Shown: in pieces, positions 1 to 8,394 of the stretch
Layout: every line of letters begins with the position of its first letter
Position numbering within the stretch: the first letter of the stretch is position 1
Assembly: GCA_050952225.1 (NCBI GenBank)
Contig: JBMNKL010000002.1
Span: 124,001-188,000 of the forward strand
Reading direction: 5' to 3'
Source: JBMNKL01 sp050952225
GTDB taxonomy: Bacteria > Bacillota > Clostridia > Acetivibrionales > DTU013
DNA: 64,000 nt
Notes under the pieces: generated by a model
What the model was told of the DNA's origin: nothing
Seen by the model: the letters and a program-made list of their open reading frames with translations, nothing else
The model's database searches: none
Made by a program: the position numbers and the translations under genes

Positions 1-20
1 GTTTGCTTTTCACTAGAGAT

Positions 21-58
21 TGTGAAGAAAAGTCTGTAAAATAAGCTTTCTATGATAA
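21..58. repeat. Left terminal inverted repeat of the IS256-type element
   Basis: This matches the reverse complement of 1443-1479 with a few mismatches and one single-base gap. It begins TGTGAA and ends TTTCTATGATAA. Confidence 0.75.
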
Positions 59-77
59 AATAAAAAATCATAGGAGG
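50..77 (+). promoter_or_regulatory. Stem-loop abutting the transposase ribosome binding site
   Basis: CTATGAT (50-56) and ATCATAG (67-73) form a perfect 7-bp inverted repeat. Its right arm runs into the AGGAGG at 72-77, eight bases before the ATG at 85. Many IS elements hide the transposase ribosome site in a hairpin so that read-through transcripts are poorly translated. That role here is inference from position. Confidence 0.45.
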
Positions 78-84
78 CTTTTTT

Positions 85-1309
85 ATGGAAAAAAGACGTG
101 AGCCCATGAGTGAGGGCAAAAAGAACATCATAGCAAGTTTGATTCAGGAGTATGACATTAAAACAGCGAAAGACATCCAGGACGCATTAAAGGATCTGCT
201 TGGCAGCACTATACAAATCATGTTGGAAGCAGAAATGGATGAACATTTGGGGTATGCACCGTATGAACGCTCTGAAAATTCAAATTTCCGCAATGGCAAG
301 AAGAGAAAAACTATTCGCAGCAAATATGGTGAGATGGAGATAAATGTTCCACAAGACCGTGAGAGCTCATTCGAGCCTAAAATAGTCCGGAAGCGACAAA
401 AAGACATTTCAGGAATTGAGGACAAAATAATAGCAATGTACGCAAAAGGGCTCACGACCAGGGAGATATCCGAGCAAATAGAAGATATCTATGGGTTTGA
501 AGTCAGCGAAGGAATGGTATCGGATATCACCAACAAACTGCTTCCTGAAATCGAGGAATGGCAAAGGCGGCCTTTATCCAGTGTTTACCCAATAGTATTC
601 ATAGACGCCGTACATTTTTCTGTCAGGGATAACGGAGTTATACGAAAGCTTGCTGCCTATACGATATTAGGGATCAATGAAGAAGGGAAAAAAGAGGTTC
701 TCACGATACAGATCGGAGAGAATGAAAGCAGCAAATACTGGCTTAACATCTTAAATGAGCTAAAAAATCGAGGGGTAAAAGACATACTTGTATTTTGTGC
801 GGATGGTTTAACAGGGATAAAGGAAGCCATTGCTGTAGCCTATCCGCAGACAGAATACCAGAGGTGTATTGTGCACCAGGTAAGGAACACGCTTAAAGTA
901 CGTGGCAGATAAAGACAAGAAGGCATTTGCGGCTGATTTAAAGAGAATTTATCAAGCACCGTCCGAAGAAGCAGGATATGCACAAATGGAGGAAGTCACA
1001 GAGAAGTGGCGGGAGCACTATCCCAATGCCATGAAGAGTTGGTCGACGAACTGGGACGTGATCAGCCCAATATTCAAGTTTTCAGCCGATGTTCGGAAGG
1101 TCATATATACTACTAACACAATTGAGAGCCTACACAGCACCTACCGTCGGTTAAACAGCAAGAGAAGCGTATTTCCAAGCGACACAGCTCTTTTAAAAGC
1201 CTTATATTTAGCCACATTTGAAGTTGTTAAAAAATGGAGTTTGCCGATAAGGAACTGGGGAAAGGTCTATGGGGAGCTATCTATCATGTATGATGGCAGG
1301 TTACCATAG
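85..1309 (+). pseudogene. IS256-family (Mutator-type) transposase, frameshifted
   Basis: This is a DDE transposase that would cut and re-join the element ends. All three acidic residues are recognisable: Asp in FIDAVHF, Asp in FCADGL, and Glu in YTTNTIES. The protein would be about 407 residues, normal for the family. The frame breaks near 898, where one extra base follows RNTLK; removing it restores RNTLKYVADKDKKAF. The start at 85 is supported by AGGAGG at 72-77. As written, the product is split into 275 and about 135 residues, so it is probably inactive unless the extra base is a read error or a programmed shift. No typical slippery heptamer is obvious at the junction. Confidence 0.9.
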
Positions 1310-1311
1310 CA

Positions 1312-1383
1312 AAAAGCAACTGGCCAGTCAAGAGTAAATGAACGCCCTTCTTCGAGGGCACTCTTGACATGCCATTTGCTTTT
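1312..1383. repeat. Long stem-loop immediately after the transposase stop
   Basis: Positions 1312-1335 pair with 1360-1383 (24 bp, three mismatches). An inner GCCCT/AGGGC stem sits around a TCTTCG loop. The structure starts 3 bases after the stop codon and is followed by TTTT, so it could act as a terminator or shield the element from outside transcription. Confidence 0.6.
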
Positions 1384-1442
1384 CACTATATTGTTACCAA
1401 GGGCTTGTAAGCCAGAATCTGGCTCACAAGCCCCATTGAAAA

Positions 1443-1479
1443 TTATCAAAGAAAGCTAATTTACAGAAAAAGTTTCACA
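1443..1479. repeat. Right terminal inverted repeat of the IS256-type element
   Basis: The reverse complement aligns with 21-58: TGTGAA end, TCTGTAAAT core, TTTCTTTGATAA inner end. Confidence 0.75.
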
Positions 1480-1511
1480 CAGCCTCCATCAAGGCTAATA
1501 GTATTTGGGCA

Positions 1512-1865
1512 TTATCGTTTTTTAAATCTTAATATCTCCTTAACTTTTTCAAATGACCACGCTTGATTGATAACATATTTCCCTGGTTCAATTAATAAAT
1601 CATTTTCTCTCAAATACTGTATTAACTTCGGCAACTCTTTGCTATCCCAAAGCGCAAATGCTGAATCATAAGTACCATCAGCTACTTTAGACAAATAATC
1701 TGCATCAATTATTTCGCTATCCGCTACAGTAATATATAATTCCTTACCAATTTTGAGATTCATATTCAAACCACCTTTTTTTAGTATTAACCCATTTCTT
1801 ACAACTGCAAAAATAAGAACAATTCCAATAACTATTATAACTATTAAAATAACTTTTTTACTCAT
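1512..1865 (-). CDS. Small membrane-anchored protein with an MltG/YceG-like C-terminal motif; possible partner of the RHS protein
   Basis: The product has 117 residues. Residues 4-23 form one hydrophobic helix, followed by a basic RNG...KK stretch, so the rest should lie outside the membrane or on its surface. The last third (LIEPGKYVINQAWSFEKVKEIL) resembles the LysM-like piece of the MltG/YceG transglycosylase family (GxYxI...SFEEVL), but the catalytic part of MltG is absent. The ATG overlaps the RHS stop in an ATGA, so the two are translationally coupled. A short gene directly after an RHS toxin is often its immunity gene, and a membrane-anchored partner would suit a toxin that attacks the wall or envelope. 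That is inference. It could instead be an unrelated small envelope protein. Confidence 0.6.
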   Translation of the reverse strand: MSKKVILIVIIVIGIVLIFAVVRNGLILKKGGLNMNLKIGKELYITVADSEIIDADYLSKVADGTYDSAFALWDSKELPKLIQYLRENDLLIEPGKYVINQAWSFEKVKEILRFKKR

Positions 1866-4800
1866 CGTTTTTTTCCTCCCGAAGATGTACTAACAGTACC
1901 ATTAGTGTTAATTATTGCACCTGTATTGTCTCTTATGTCTTCTCCTGCATCACCAGGAGAGTACCCCTTAAGACCATTCAGTAGCCACCAAGCGACAATA
2001 TTCTTAAACCGAATTTCTTTTGGCAAATTATCAACAAGTAGCTTATGTGCTCCATCAGGCAATGTCCATTTATGTGCTGATGTTGGAGATTTGATTCCTG
2101 CTGATTTCAATGCGTCAACAGCAAAAGTAGTACAGTTGTTGCTTACCATGTTATAATCCTTGCCATAATTGTTAATAAACTTCTCAATTTTTTCTGCTTG
2201 ATTTTGATCAATCACAAATACTTGAGCTACGTTCCATCCATGCTCACTATCATCATTTATTTGACCAGTGACATTCTCTCTGTTTAATATTTGTTCTGAT
2301 GTAAGTGGGTCTTTAGGATAAAATCCTTTGTATATTACACGTCCATCACCAAAGTCAAGTCGAATAAACGTATGCCCAACATCACCAGAGAAGTCAGAGT
2401 CAATGGCCTGTCTACTGCCAGGTACAGGTTGTGCAACGACAATTGTAACAGTAATCTTCCCAGCATAGTTATCAGAAATATATTGATCTAATACTGCGTC
2501 ATGACCGGATGGGTCAAAATATAGAATGGGATTATTTTTGCAGTATGTGTACAAATTCAAACTGAGAGGATCCCTGATGTCACCCCAATAACTATCCTCA
2601 GTTAACATGCGTGAAGTTGCAGGGTCATAATACCTCGCCCGCAGGTATATCGTCCCTGTCTCTTTATCAAAGTACTCCCCGCAGTAGCGGAATGGGTTTG
2701 TATCCATATTGTCAATGTTCAGTTCATTTCCAAATGCATCGTAGTCATAATTTTTTATAACATTTCCTGAAATATCCGTCAATTGTATAACATCGCCGTG
2801 GCCATTGTACAGGTAATATTTCCTTGATCCGGCTCCGTCCTCTGCCGCAATCAGGTTTATACCCCTTATGTATTTACCAATTATTTGCCCGTCGTTTTCC
2901 ACCTCAAGAGCTAACTGGCTTCCATCCCATATATGCTTTACCTTGACGCCGTTTACCGTCTTTTCAATCCTCAATCCGTCGGGGTTATATGCATATTCTG
3001 CAATTGTGTTCCCGGTTATCACATTTTTTAGTTGGTTGAATCCGTCATACTCCATCAGTGTGATATCGAAATTATCCGCACTTTTCCCGGCCAAGCCAGC
3101 CGCTATTTCTTCATTTTCTCCGGGTACCGACGGTTTAATTGTCTCTAGACCTTTATATATCTGGTTGCCGTTATTATCATAACCATAACGTGTAATATAG
3201 GTAACGTCGCCGTCAACCTTTGTCTCGGTTGTAAGCCGGTTATTGCTGTCATAATCGTATGTGGTGACTACATTACCTTTTGTCATGGTCTTACGGTTGT
3301 TGGAGTCATCATAGGTATATACTGTTGCTGCTTCTCCCTGTGGCGATTCACTTATAAGTCTGCCCAAACCATCATAAGCGTAGCTTGTTACCTTTCCCGT
3401 ATGATCTGTCTTGCTTGCCTGGTTTCCGTCCAGGAAATATGTATAAGCATAGCTTGATATAGTCGTCGTACCTTGTTTATTGGTCAAAGCTGTCAGCCTG
3501 TTTGCCAGGTTATATGTATAATCCGTAGTAATTCCATTTGCATTATACGTCAGCTTCTTTCTGTTGCCGTTTTCGTCATATTCATAAGTTGCTGTAAGAA
3601 CTCCGTTTTCATATACCTTCCACAACCTGTCCATATTGTCATAATCGTAAGTTGTATTTATTATTGTCACTCCGTTTTGCTTTAGCACAAATGATTTCCT
3701 GTTATTTGAAGCATCATATGTGTAGGTTTTTTCGATTCCATCAGTTCCCGTTTCCTTGATTAACCTGCCTAGGTCATCATAAAAATAGGTTATGGAAGTC
3801 TCCGTCCCTTCCATGGAACTCCTGTTACCCGTTAGTGTATAAGTATAGGTATATTCTTCATTTCCGTTTCCGTCCGGAGTAGCCACACTCTTGGAAATAA
3901 GCCTCCCCAGACCATCGTACGCCAAGGTTATTATATTATTGTTTCTGTCGGTTTTACTGATGAGGTATCCGTTTAAATCATATGTATAAAATTCTTTCTT
4001 CCCTAAGGGATCAGTCATTTCAACAAGCCGGTTGAACCTGTCATATACATATTTCGTAACGGAATACTCCATATCCTGTCCAACTACATTATCAAGTCCG
4101 TTTATTGTCAGAGGACTGCTGAGCCCTGTATACATCCTTAGTTTGTTACCCGCTGCGTCATAATAGTACTGGGTATAATTCTCCGGTACCCCGTTATCAT
4201 ATGTGGTTACCTTTACCAGCCTGTTTCTGCTGTCATACTCGTATCCGGTCTGATTATATGTTTCAGTTTGTCCTGGAGCGTTGCTGGTGACCTTTTCAAG
4301 AGTTAAATTCCCGTTTGCGTCATAATAGTATTTTTTAATCGTGCTATACACAGTGGAACCAACTTTTTCAAAGGGTATGCTTTCTTGAATAACATTTCCC
4401 ATAACATTGTAGGTATATAGCGTTGAATATGCCGGTGACGCCAGATTGCCCTTGTTGTCCGTTTTGGCTATAACCCTGCCGATAGCGTCATATACTACCG
4501 TGGATATATTGCCATTTACATCTTGCACCTTCGTAAGCCTTCCTGCATGGTCATACTCATATCGCGTGGTATAACTCACCGCCCAGTTTTCATCATTTGC
4601 CCTGGCTGATTTTTCTTCTATCCGGTTTCCGACATAATCATAATTGTATGTGGTGTAATACTCTTCACCCTGATGGATTTTACCTTCCCGCCTGATTAGT
4701 CCCTGACGGTCTATGTATTGGGTAGTTACTACTGACGGGGATTGGCTGTCCCCTGTAATGATCCGGGTTATTTTGCTGTAGTCTGCCGTCCCATTCCCGT

Positions 4801-7800
4801 CCAGATCAAAAGCATGATCATACAGGTATTTTTCCTGAGCTATTATTGCATCATTTGCTCCTTTTGTAGTTTTTTCTTTAAGACTTCCGTCATCGTTATA
4901 AATATATTCGATTACATAATAGTCATCACACGAAGTGTTGTTACTTTCCAATATCAGCCTGAAGTTCTCATCATACTGGTACTCTTTCAGATCTTGTTCG
5001 CCAGCCACGTCTCTTTCATATCTCAGATTTCCGAATTCATCATAAATGTAATCAATTTCAGTATTATTTTCATTTTTCACCCTCAAAATATTGTTTACAT
5101 CGTCATAATAGTAATAAACAGAAGAACCGTCAGGACTTGTTTTTTGCGTTTTCCTGCCAAGAAGATCATATTGGTAACTTGTCACATATCCTTTAGGATC
5201 CGTGTTTTTTATGACACGTCCATAACTATCATATTGGTATGTTTCGCTAATGGTTCCTGTTGAACCGTCCGCATCCAATACTCCTGTCACTGATTTCGTC
5301 GTGAGATATGCTCCATTAAAATTATATCTGCTGTTTCTTTGAGGATCGTTGTCCATATAACTGTATGTATTTTCAATATATTGGGTCCATGTGCCTTCAT
5401 CTGTATACAGCTTTTCACTAGTAATATTTCCCCATTGGTCATAGCCGTACACAGTTTTTGATTTCACGACCCCATTTTGCAGTATTCTTGATTCATATAT
5501 TCCTTTTTTGTCGCTGGTAAGCGTATTGACTCGCTTTATTGTTGTCGAAGCATCTTTTTTGTATTCCAGTCCCTTCAGCAGGTGATAGTTAGCCGTGTCA
5601 TATGTATACTGCACTTTATGCAGGTCATTCTCCGGATTAACAAGCTGGTTGTTACTGTTCCTGGAGGCCTCTGTTCCCCAATATTTGACCAGATTTCCGT
5701 ATTGGTCGAAATAAAAATCTTCTGTTTTTTGAATATATTTATTTAAGTTCTGCGGTTCATACACATATTCGGGAACAGTGTAGTCTGGTATGGTGTAAAT
5801 TTTAGTAATTTTTTGTTTCAATTGCCTATCTGTGTTGGTATTGTATTTATATTCCGTACTGCTTAATAACAAATGATCAAATATTGTAAACGAACCATCA
5901 TCATTACTGGCGCTACCAGTTATACGGTACGTTTTTTGCCCTATTAGTAAGTTTTCTTTATCAAACTCATATTCAATACTTAGGGTATTTATCTCACGGT
6001 CCGCTGCGACGAACTTATATGTTTCATGGTATAATTCCTGAAGCCAAGGTAAGGTGGTATCCTTATTTTTAAATGGATAACCCGTATAGCTTCCCATATA
6101 GCAGTACTCATTGTATTTTTGCTGGACACCGGTTTTTCTATATATGGTCCTCTTCAATACTTTTGGATAGTATTCGTTTCCTGCTCCTATATACCTGCCT
6201 GTATTGTAACTATTGTATGTTGTATATGTATATTCCACATACATGCCTGTAGGATAGGTAACCTTTGATAAAGGAATACTTGGAGACAGCCGATCGCCGT
6301 CGTCTTCAAAAAATATCTGGCGAATATAATTATCATATGTAAAAGTAGTTTGCCGGCCATATGCATCTACTCTGCTATTTACCCTGTATGTATAATATTT
6401 TATTGACCCATCGTTCCTATCTTTTATAAATCCATCCCAGCTCAAGTTATATGTCACTTTATAATTATCGGGCGCTGATACCACGACCTTGAGATTATCA
6501 AAATCATAATCTATGGTTACCTCCCTGCCCAACGTATCAATGATTTTAGTAATGACATAATAACCATTTATATTTGTATGCTGGTATTCAATTGTGTTGC
6601 CATACCTATCTTTTGTAGCCAGTAGCCTGCCGTCATTTGCAAAGTACTTTTTTATGCCGTCTTTATATACCAATGCATAATAGGATTTAACATTCTGCCC
6701 ATTGGTATAGGATGAATCCAGCTTTAGCTGCATGTCAGCAAGTTTATAACCCTCAAGCTTCAGGTTGTCTCCGATTTTGTATACTTCTCCGCTGGAGAGG
6801 TGCAGATATTTCCCTTTCGCTTTTTTAACCAAATATACCTGTGTCCCTTGATGATTGTTATAGTATGAGTCGCTGCTCACAATTTCAATGGAATCAAAAA
6901 CAAAACTCCAACCCACTCCGAGAGGTGAATTCATCTGATTATATGTTGGTGTATACGCCCAGACCCATTCATATTTGTAACCCGGTACGGTATATTCATC
7001 CATTAATTCTAAAGAATATTCATATAAATAATAGTTTTCCTCGTCATATTCGTAAATATAATTATTTTCATAAATATCTCTTAAACGCATGTATTCAGCA
7101 GAAGAGATGTTTTTATATGTTAAACAAATTTGATGATCTACATGAATTACTCCATAGTAATATACATCACGTACAACGGCAACGTCATATCGATCTTGTT
7201 GTCCATATACGTATTTTACCTCATCTTCATTGAACACTGCTTCATCTGAATCATATCTTGAAATAAGCGTAAAATCCAGACCGTTTTTCCCTGGCAAATG
7301 TACGTCAGTATATTCAAAGATAAGGTTTCCCGTATTCCTTTCTATTTTATCCTGACCATATTCTTCGTAGCTGAATGGTGCTTTGTATTCTTCTTCCTCC
7401 GGGGCAGAAAGGGTCCTAATACCGCCGGCAAGTTGCATATCTTGTTCTTTCTCACCCGTTTGTTCAGGTATGCGGACTTCCCGTGCGTTTTTATAGAAAT
7501 CCTTTATCTGTTTCTCAAAATCTTTATATGTAATACCTTTTTCCTCCATGAACTCAAGAAGCCACTTGATGCTGATATTGTTTTCGAGCGTTATTTTAAA
7601 CAATGCATTTCTTTCCTCTATGTTGTCATGCTTTTCTATCTCTTTCCATATGTCAGTTTCACTCTCTTTAGGTATAATATCTAACAAGCTTACATTAAAT
7701 ATCTTTGCTACTATGCCGGCTTTTTCGATATCCAGCACCCGGTGTCCTGAAATTAGCAACTGTTTGAGCTCATTTACCAGGTTCTCTGGAAATTCCCATG

Positions 7801-8314
7801 TTTCCAGCATTTTTTTATATTGATTGGAGGCAACATAAATTAACTTCAGATTTTCATAGTTTTTTAACGCTTCTTTTACTTCTTGAAAACTCAAATGTGT
7901 ATTTAGAATAATTTTTGCTGCCAGAATTGCGTCCTCTACAGAATAACCGTGTTTTTCTGCTTCCAGCAACAATCCGGAATTAATCCCCGTAAATTCGGAA
8001 ATTGTTCTCATTTGTTCCCTGGATGCTTTCGCAAAGCTTTTTAAAGATGCTACTGTCTTTACATACTGATCTTCTCCGGCCTTTTTTACTCTGTCTATCG
8101 ATGGGATCAATTTCTCTTCTTTATTTGCATTTTCACCGTCTCTTGTCCCTTTCGTACTATTTTTTTCCGTAACCGCGCTTATATTTTCTCCTGGTATTTT
8201 GGTTTGTGAAGTAAATTCGGCAAAAGTGATTTCAGTAAAATTCACAAGTAATGTTGCAATAATCATAATCGTCGCTATAAACTTAATACCGCTATTTTTA
8301 TTTGCTTTTAGCAT
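1862..8314 (-). CDS. Secreted RHS/YD-repeat protein with C-terminal cysteine-hydrolase-like (permuted NlpC/P60-like) domain
   Basis: The product has 2150 residues. A signal peptide (about 1-32) is followed by a helical region (about 70-290). A long array of YD repeats (YDxxGRL, YTYD) fills roughly 550-1850. The RHS core boundary is near 1870-1936: RARYYDP, TEDSYWGD, LNLYTYCKNNP, then DPSGHD. RHS repeats form a shell that encloses a variable C-terminal effector. Here that domain is residues 1937-2150 (bases about 2506-1862). It has a GHTF histidine near 1981 and an NNCTTFA cysteine near 2061, the order expected of circularly permuted papain-like or Lnb-like hydrolases. Its target is unknown; peptide, amide or acyl bonds are the candidates. 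There is no PAAR or type VI adaptor. The gene follows the RCC1 protease by 80 bp and overlaps the next small gene by 4 bp. Confidence 0.85.
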   Translation of the reverse strand: MLKANKNSGIKFIATIMIIATLLVNFTEITFAEFTSQTKIPGENISAVTEKNSTKGTRDGENANKEEKLIPSIDRVKKAGEDQYVKTVASLKSFAKASREQMRTISEFTGINSGLLLEAEKHGYSVEDAILAAKIILNTHLSFQEVKEALKNYENLKLIYVASNQYKKMLETWEFPENLVNELKQLLISGHRVLDIEKAGIVAKIFNVSLLDIIPKESETDIWKEIEKHDNIEERNALFKITLENNISIKWLLEFMEEKGITYKDFEKQIKDFYKNAREVRIPEQTGEKEQDMQLAGGIRTLSAPEEEEYKAPFSYEEYGQDKIERNTGNLIFEYTDVHLPGKNGLDFTLISRYDSDEAVFNEDEVKYVYGQQDRYDVAVVRDVYYYGVIHVDHQICLTYKNISSAEYMRLRDIYENNYIYEYDEENYYLYEYSLELMDEYTVPGYKYEWVWAYTPTYNQMNSPLGVGWSFVFDSIEIVSSDSYYNNHQGTQVYLVKKAKGKYLHLSSGEVYKIGDNLKLEGYKLADMQLKLDSSYTNGQNVKSYYALVYKDGIKKYFANDGRLLATKDRYGNTIEYQHTNINGYYVITKIIDTLGREVTIDYDFDNLKVVVSAPDNYKVTYNLSWDGFIKDRNDGSIKYYTYRVNSRVDAYGRQTTFTYDNYIRQIFFEDDGDRLSPSIPLSKVTYPTGMYVEYTYTTYNSYNTGRYIGAGNEYYPKVLKRTIYRKTGVQQKYNEYCYMGSYTGYPFKNKDTTLPWLQELYHETYKFVAADREINTLSIEYEFDKENLLIGQKTYRITGSASNDDGSFTIFDHLLLSSTEYKYNTNTDRQLKQKITKIYTIPDYTVPEYVYEPQNLNKYIQKTEDFYFDQYGNLVKYWGTEASRNSNNQLVNPENDLHKVQYTYDTANYHLLKGLEYKKDASTTIKRVNTLTSDKKGIYESRILQNGVVKSKTVYGYDQWGNITSEKLYTDEGTWTQYIENTYSYMDNDPQRNSRYNFNGAYLTTKSVTGVLDADGSTGTISETYQYDSYGRVIKNTDPKGYVTSYQYDLLGRKTQKTSPDGSSVYYYYDDVNNILRVKNENNTEIDYIYDEFGNLRYERDVAGEQDLKEYQYDENFRLILESNNTSCDDYYVIEYIYNDDGSLKEKTTKGANDAIIAQEKYLYDHAFDLDGNGTADYSKITRIITGDSQSPSVVTTQYIDRQGLIRREGKIHQGEEYYTTYNYDYVGNRIEEKSARANDENWAVSYTTRYEYDHAGRLTKVQDVNGNISTVVYDAIGRVIAKTDNKGNLASPAYSTLYTYNVMGNVIQESIPFEKVGSTVYSTIKKYYYDANGNLTLEKVTSNAPGQTETYNQTGYEYDSRNRLVKVTTYDNGVPENYTQYYYDAAGNKLRMYTGLSSPLTINGLDNVVGQDMEYSVTKYVYDRFNRLVEMTDPLGKKEFYTYDLNGYLISKTDRNNNIITLAYDGLGRLISKSVATPDGNGNEEYTYTYTLTGNRSSMEGTETSITYFYDDLGRLIKETGTDGIEKTYTYDASNNRKSFVLKQNGVTIINTTYDYDNMDRLWKVYENGVLTATYEYDENGNRKKLTYNANGITTDYTYNLANRLTALTNKQGTTTISSYAYTYFLDGNQASKTDHTGKVTSYAYDGLGRLISESPQGEAATVYTYDDSNNRKTMTKGNVVTTYDYDSNNRLTTETKVDGDVTYITRYGYDNNGNQIYKGLETIKPSVPGENEEIAAGLAGKSADNFDITLMEYDGFNQLKNVITGNTIAEYAYNPDGLRIEKTVNGVKVKHIWDGSQLALEVENDGQIIGKYIRGINLIAAEDGAGSRKYYLYNGHGDVIQLTDISGNVIKNYDYDAFGNELNIDNMDTNPFRYCGEYFDKETGTIYLRARYYDPATSRMLTEDSYWGDIRDPLSLNLYTYCKNNPILYFDPSGHDAVLDQYISDNYAGKITVTIVVAQPVPGSRQAIDSDFSGDVGHTFIRLDFGDGRVIYKGFYPKDPLTSEQILNRENVTGQINDDSEHGWNVAQVFVIDQNQAEKIEKFINNYGKDYNMVSNNCTTFAVDALKSAGIKSPTSAHKWTLPDGAHKLLVDNLPKEIRFKNIVAWWLLNGLKGYSPGDAGEDIRDNTGAIINTNGTVSTSSGGKKR

Positions 8315-8394
8315 TATTTTTGCCCCCTTATTAAGATCAACTTACAATACTTTTCCTTTATGTTACACCCGCTCGTTTTCCACATATATGTGTA

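Larger units (their letters stand above)
21..1479 (+). mobile_element. IS256-family insertion sequence
   Basis: The element is about 1.46 kb and carries one transposase. It is bounded by imperfect inverted repeats of about 37 bp: the left end at 21-58 and the reverse complement of 1443-1479 share TGTGAA and a long CTGTAAA(A)T(A)AGCTTTCTNTGATA block. Size, single ORF and repeat length fit IS256. The flanking bases (13-20 and 1480-1487) do not match, so no target duplication is visible. That points to an old insertion or a later rearrangement. It lies 33 bp beyond the end of the RHS-linked membrane gene. Confidence 0.85.

Noticed and set aside
2..15. 14-bp exact match (TTTGCTTTTCACTA) to 1375-1388, possibly the end of a second IS copy left of the window
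   Set aside because: In the full element this block is followed by about 55 bp before the right terminal repeat; at the left edge it is followed by the left repeat after 5 bases. The match is too short to call a tandem copy.
4742..5263. Rightward open frame of 173 residues inside the RHS gene
   Set aside because: It is antisense to YD-repeat codons, has no ribosome site, and its composition follows the repeat; a shadow of the real gene. The same applies to other rightward frames at 1905-8677.
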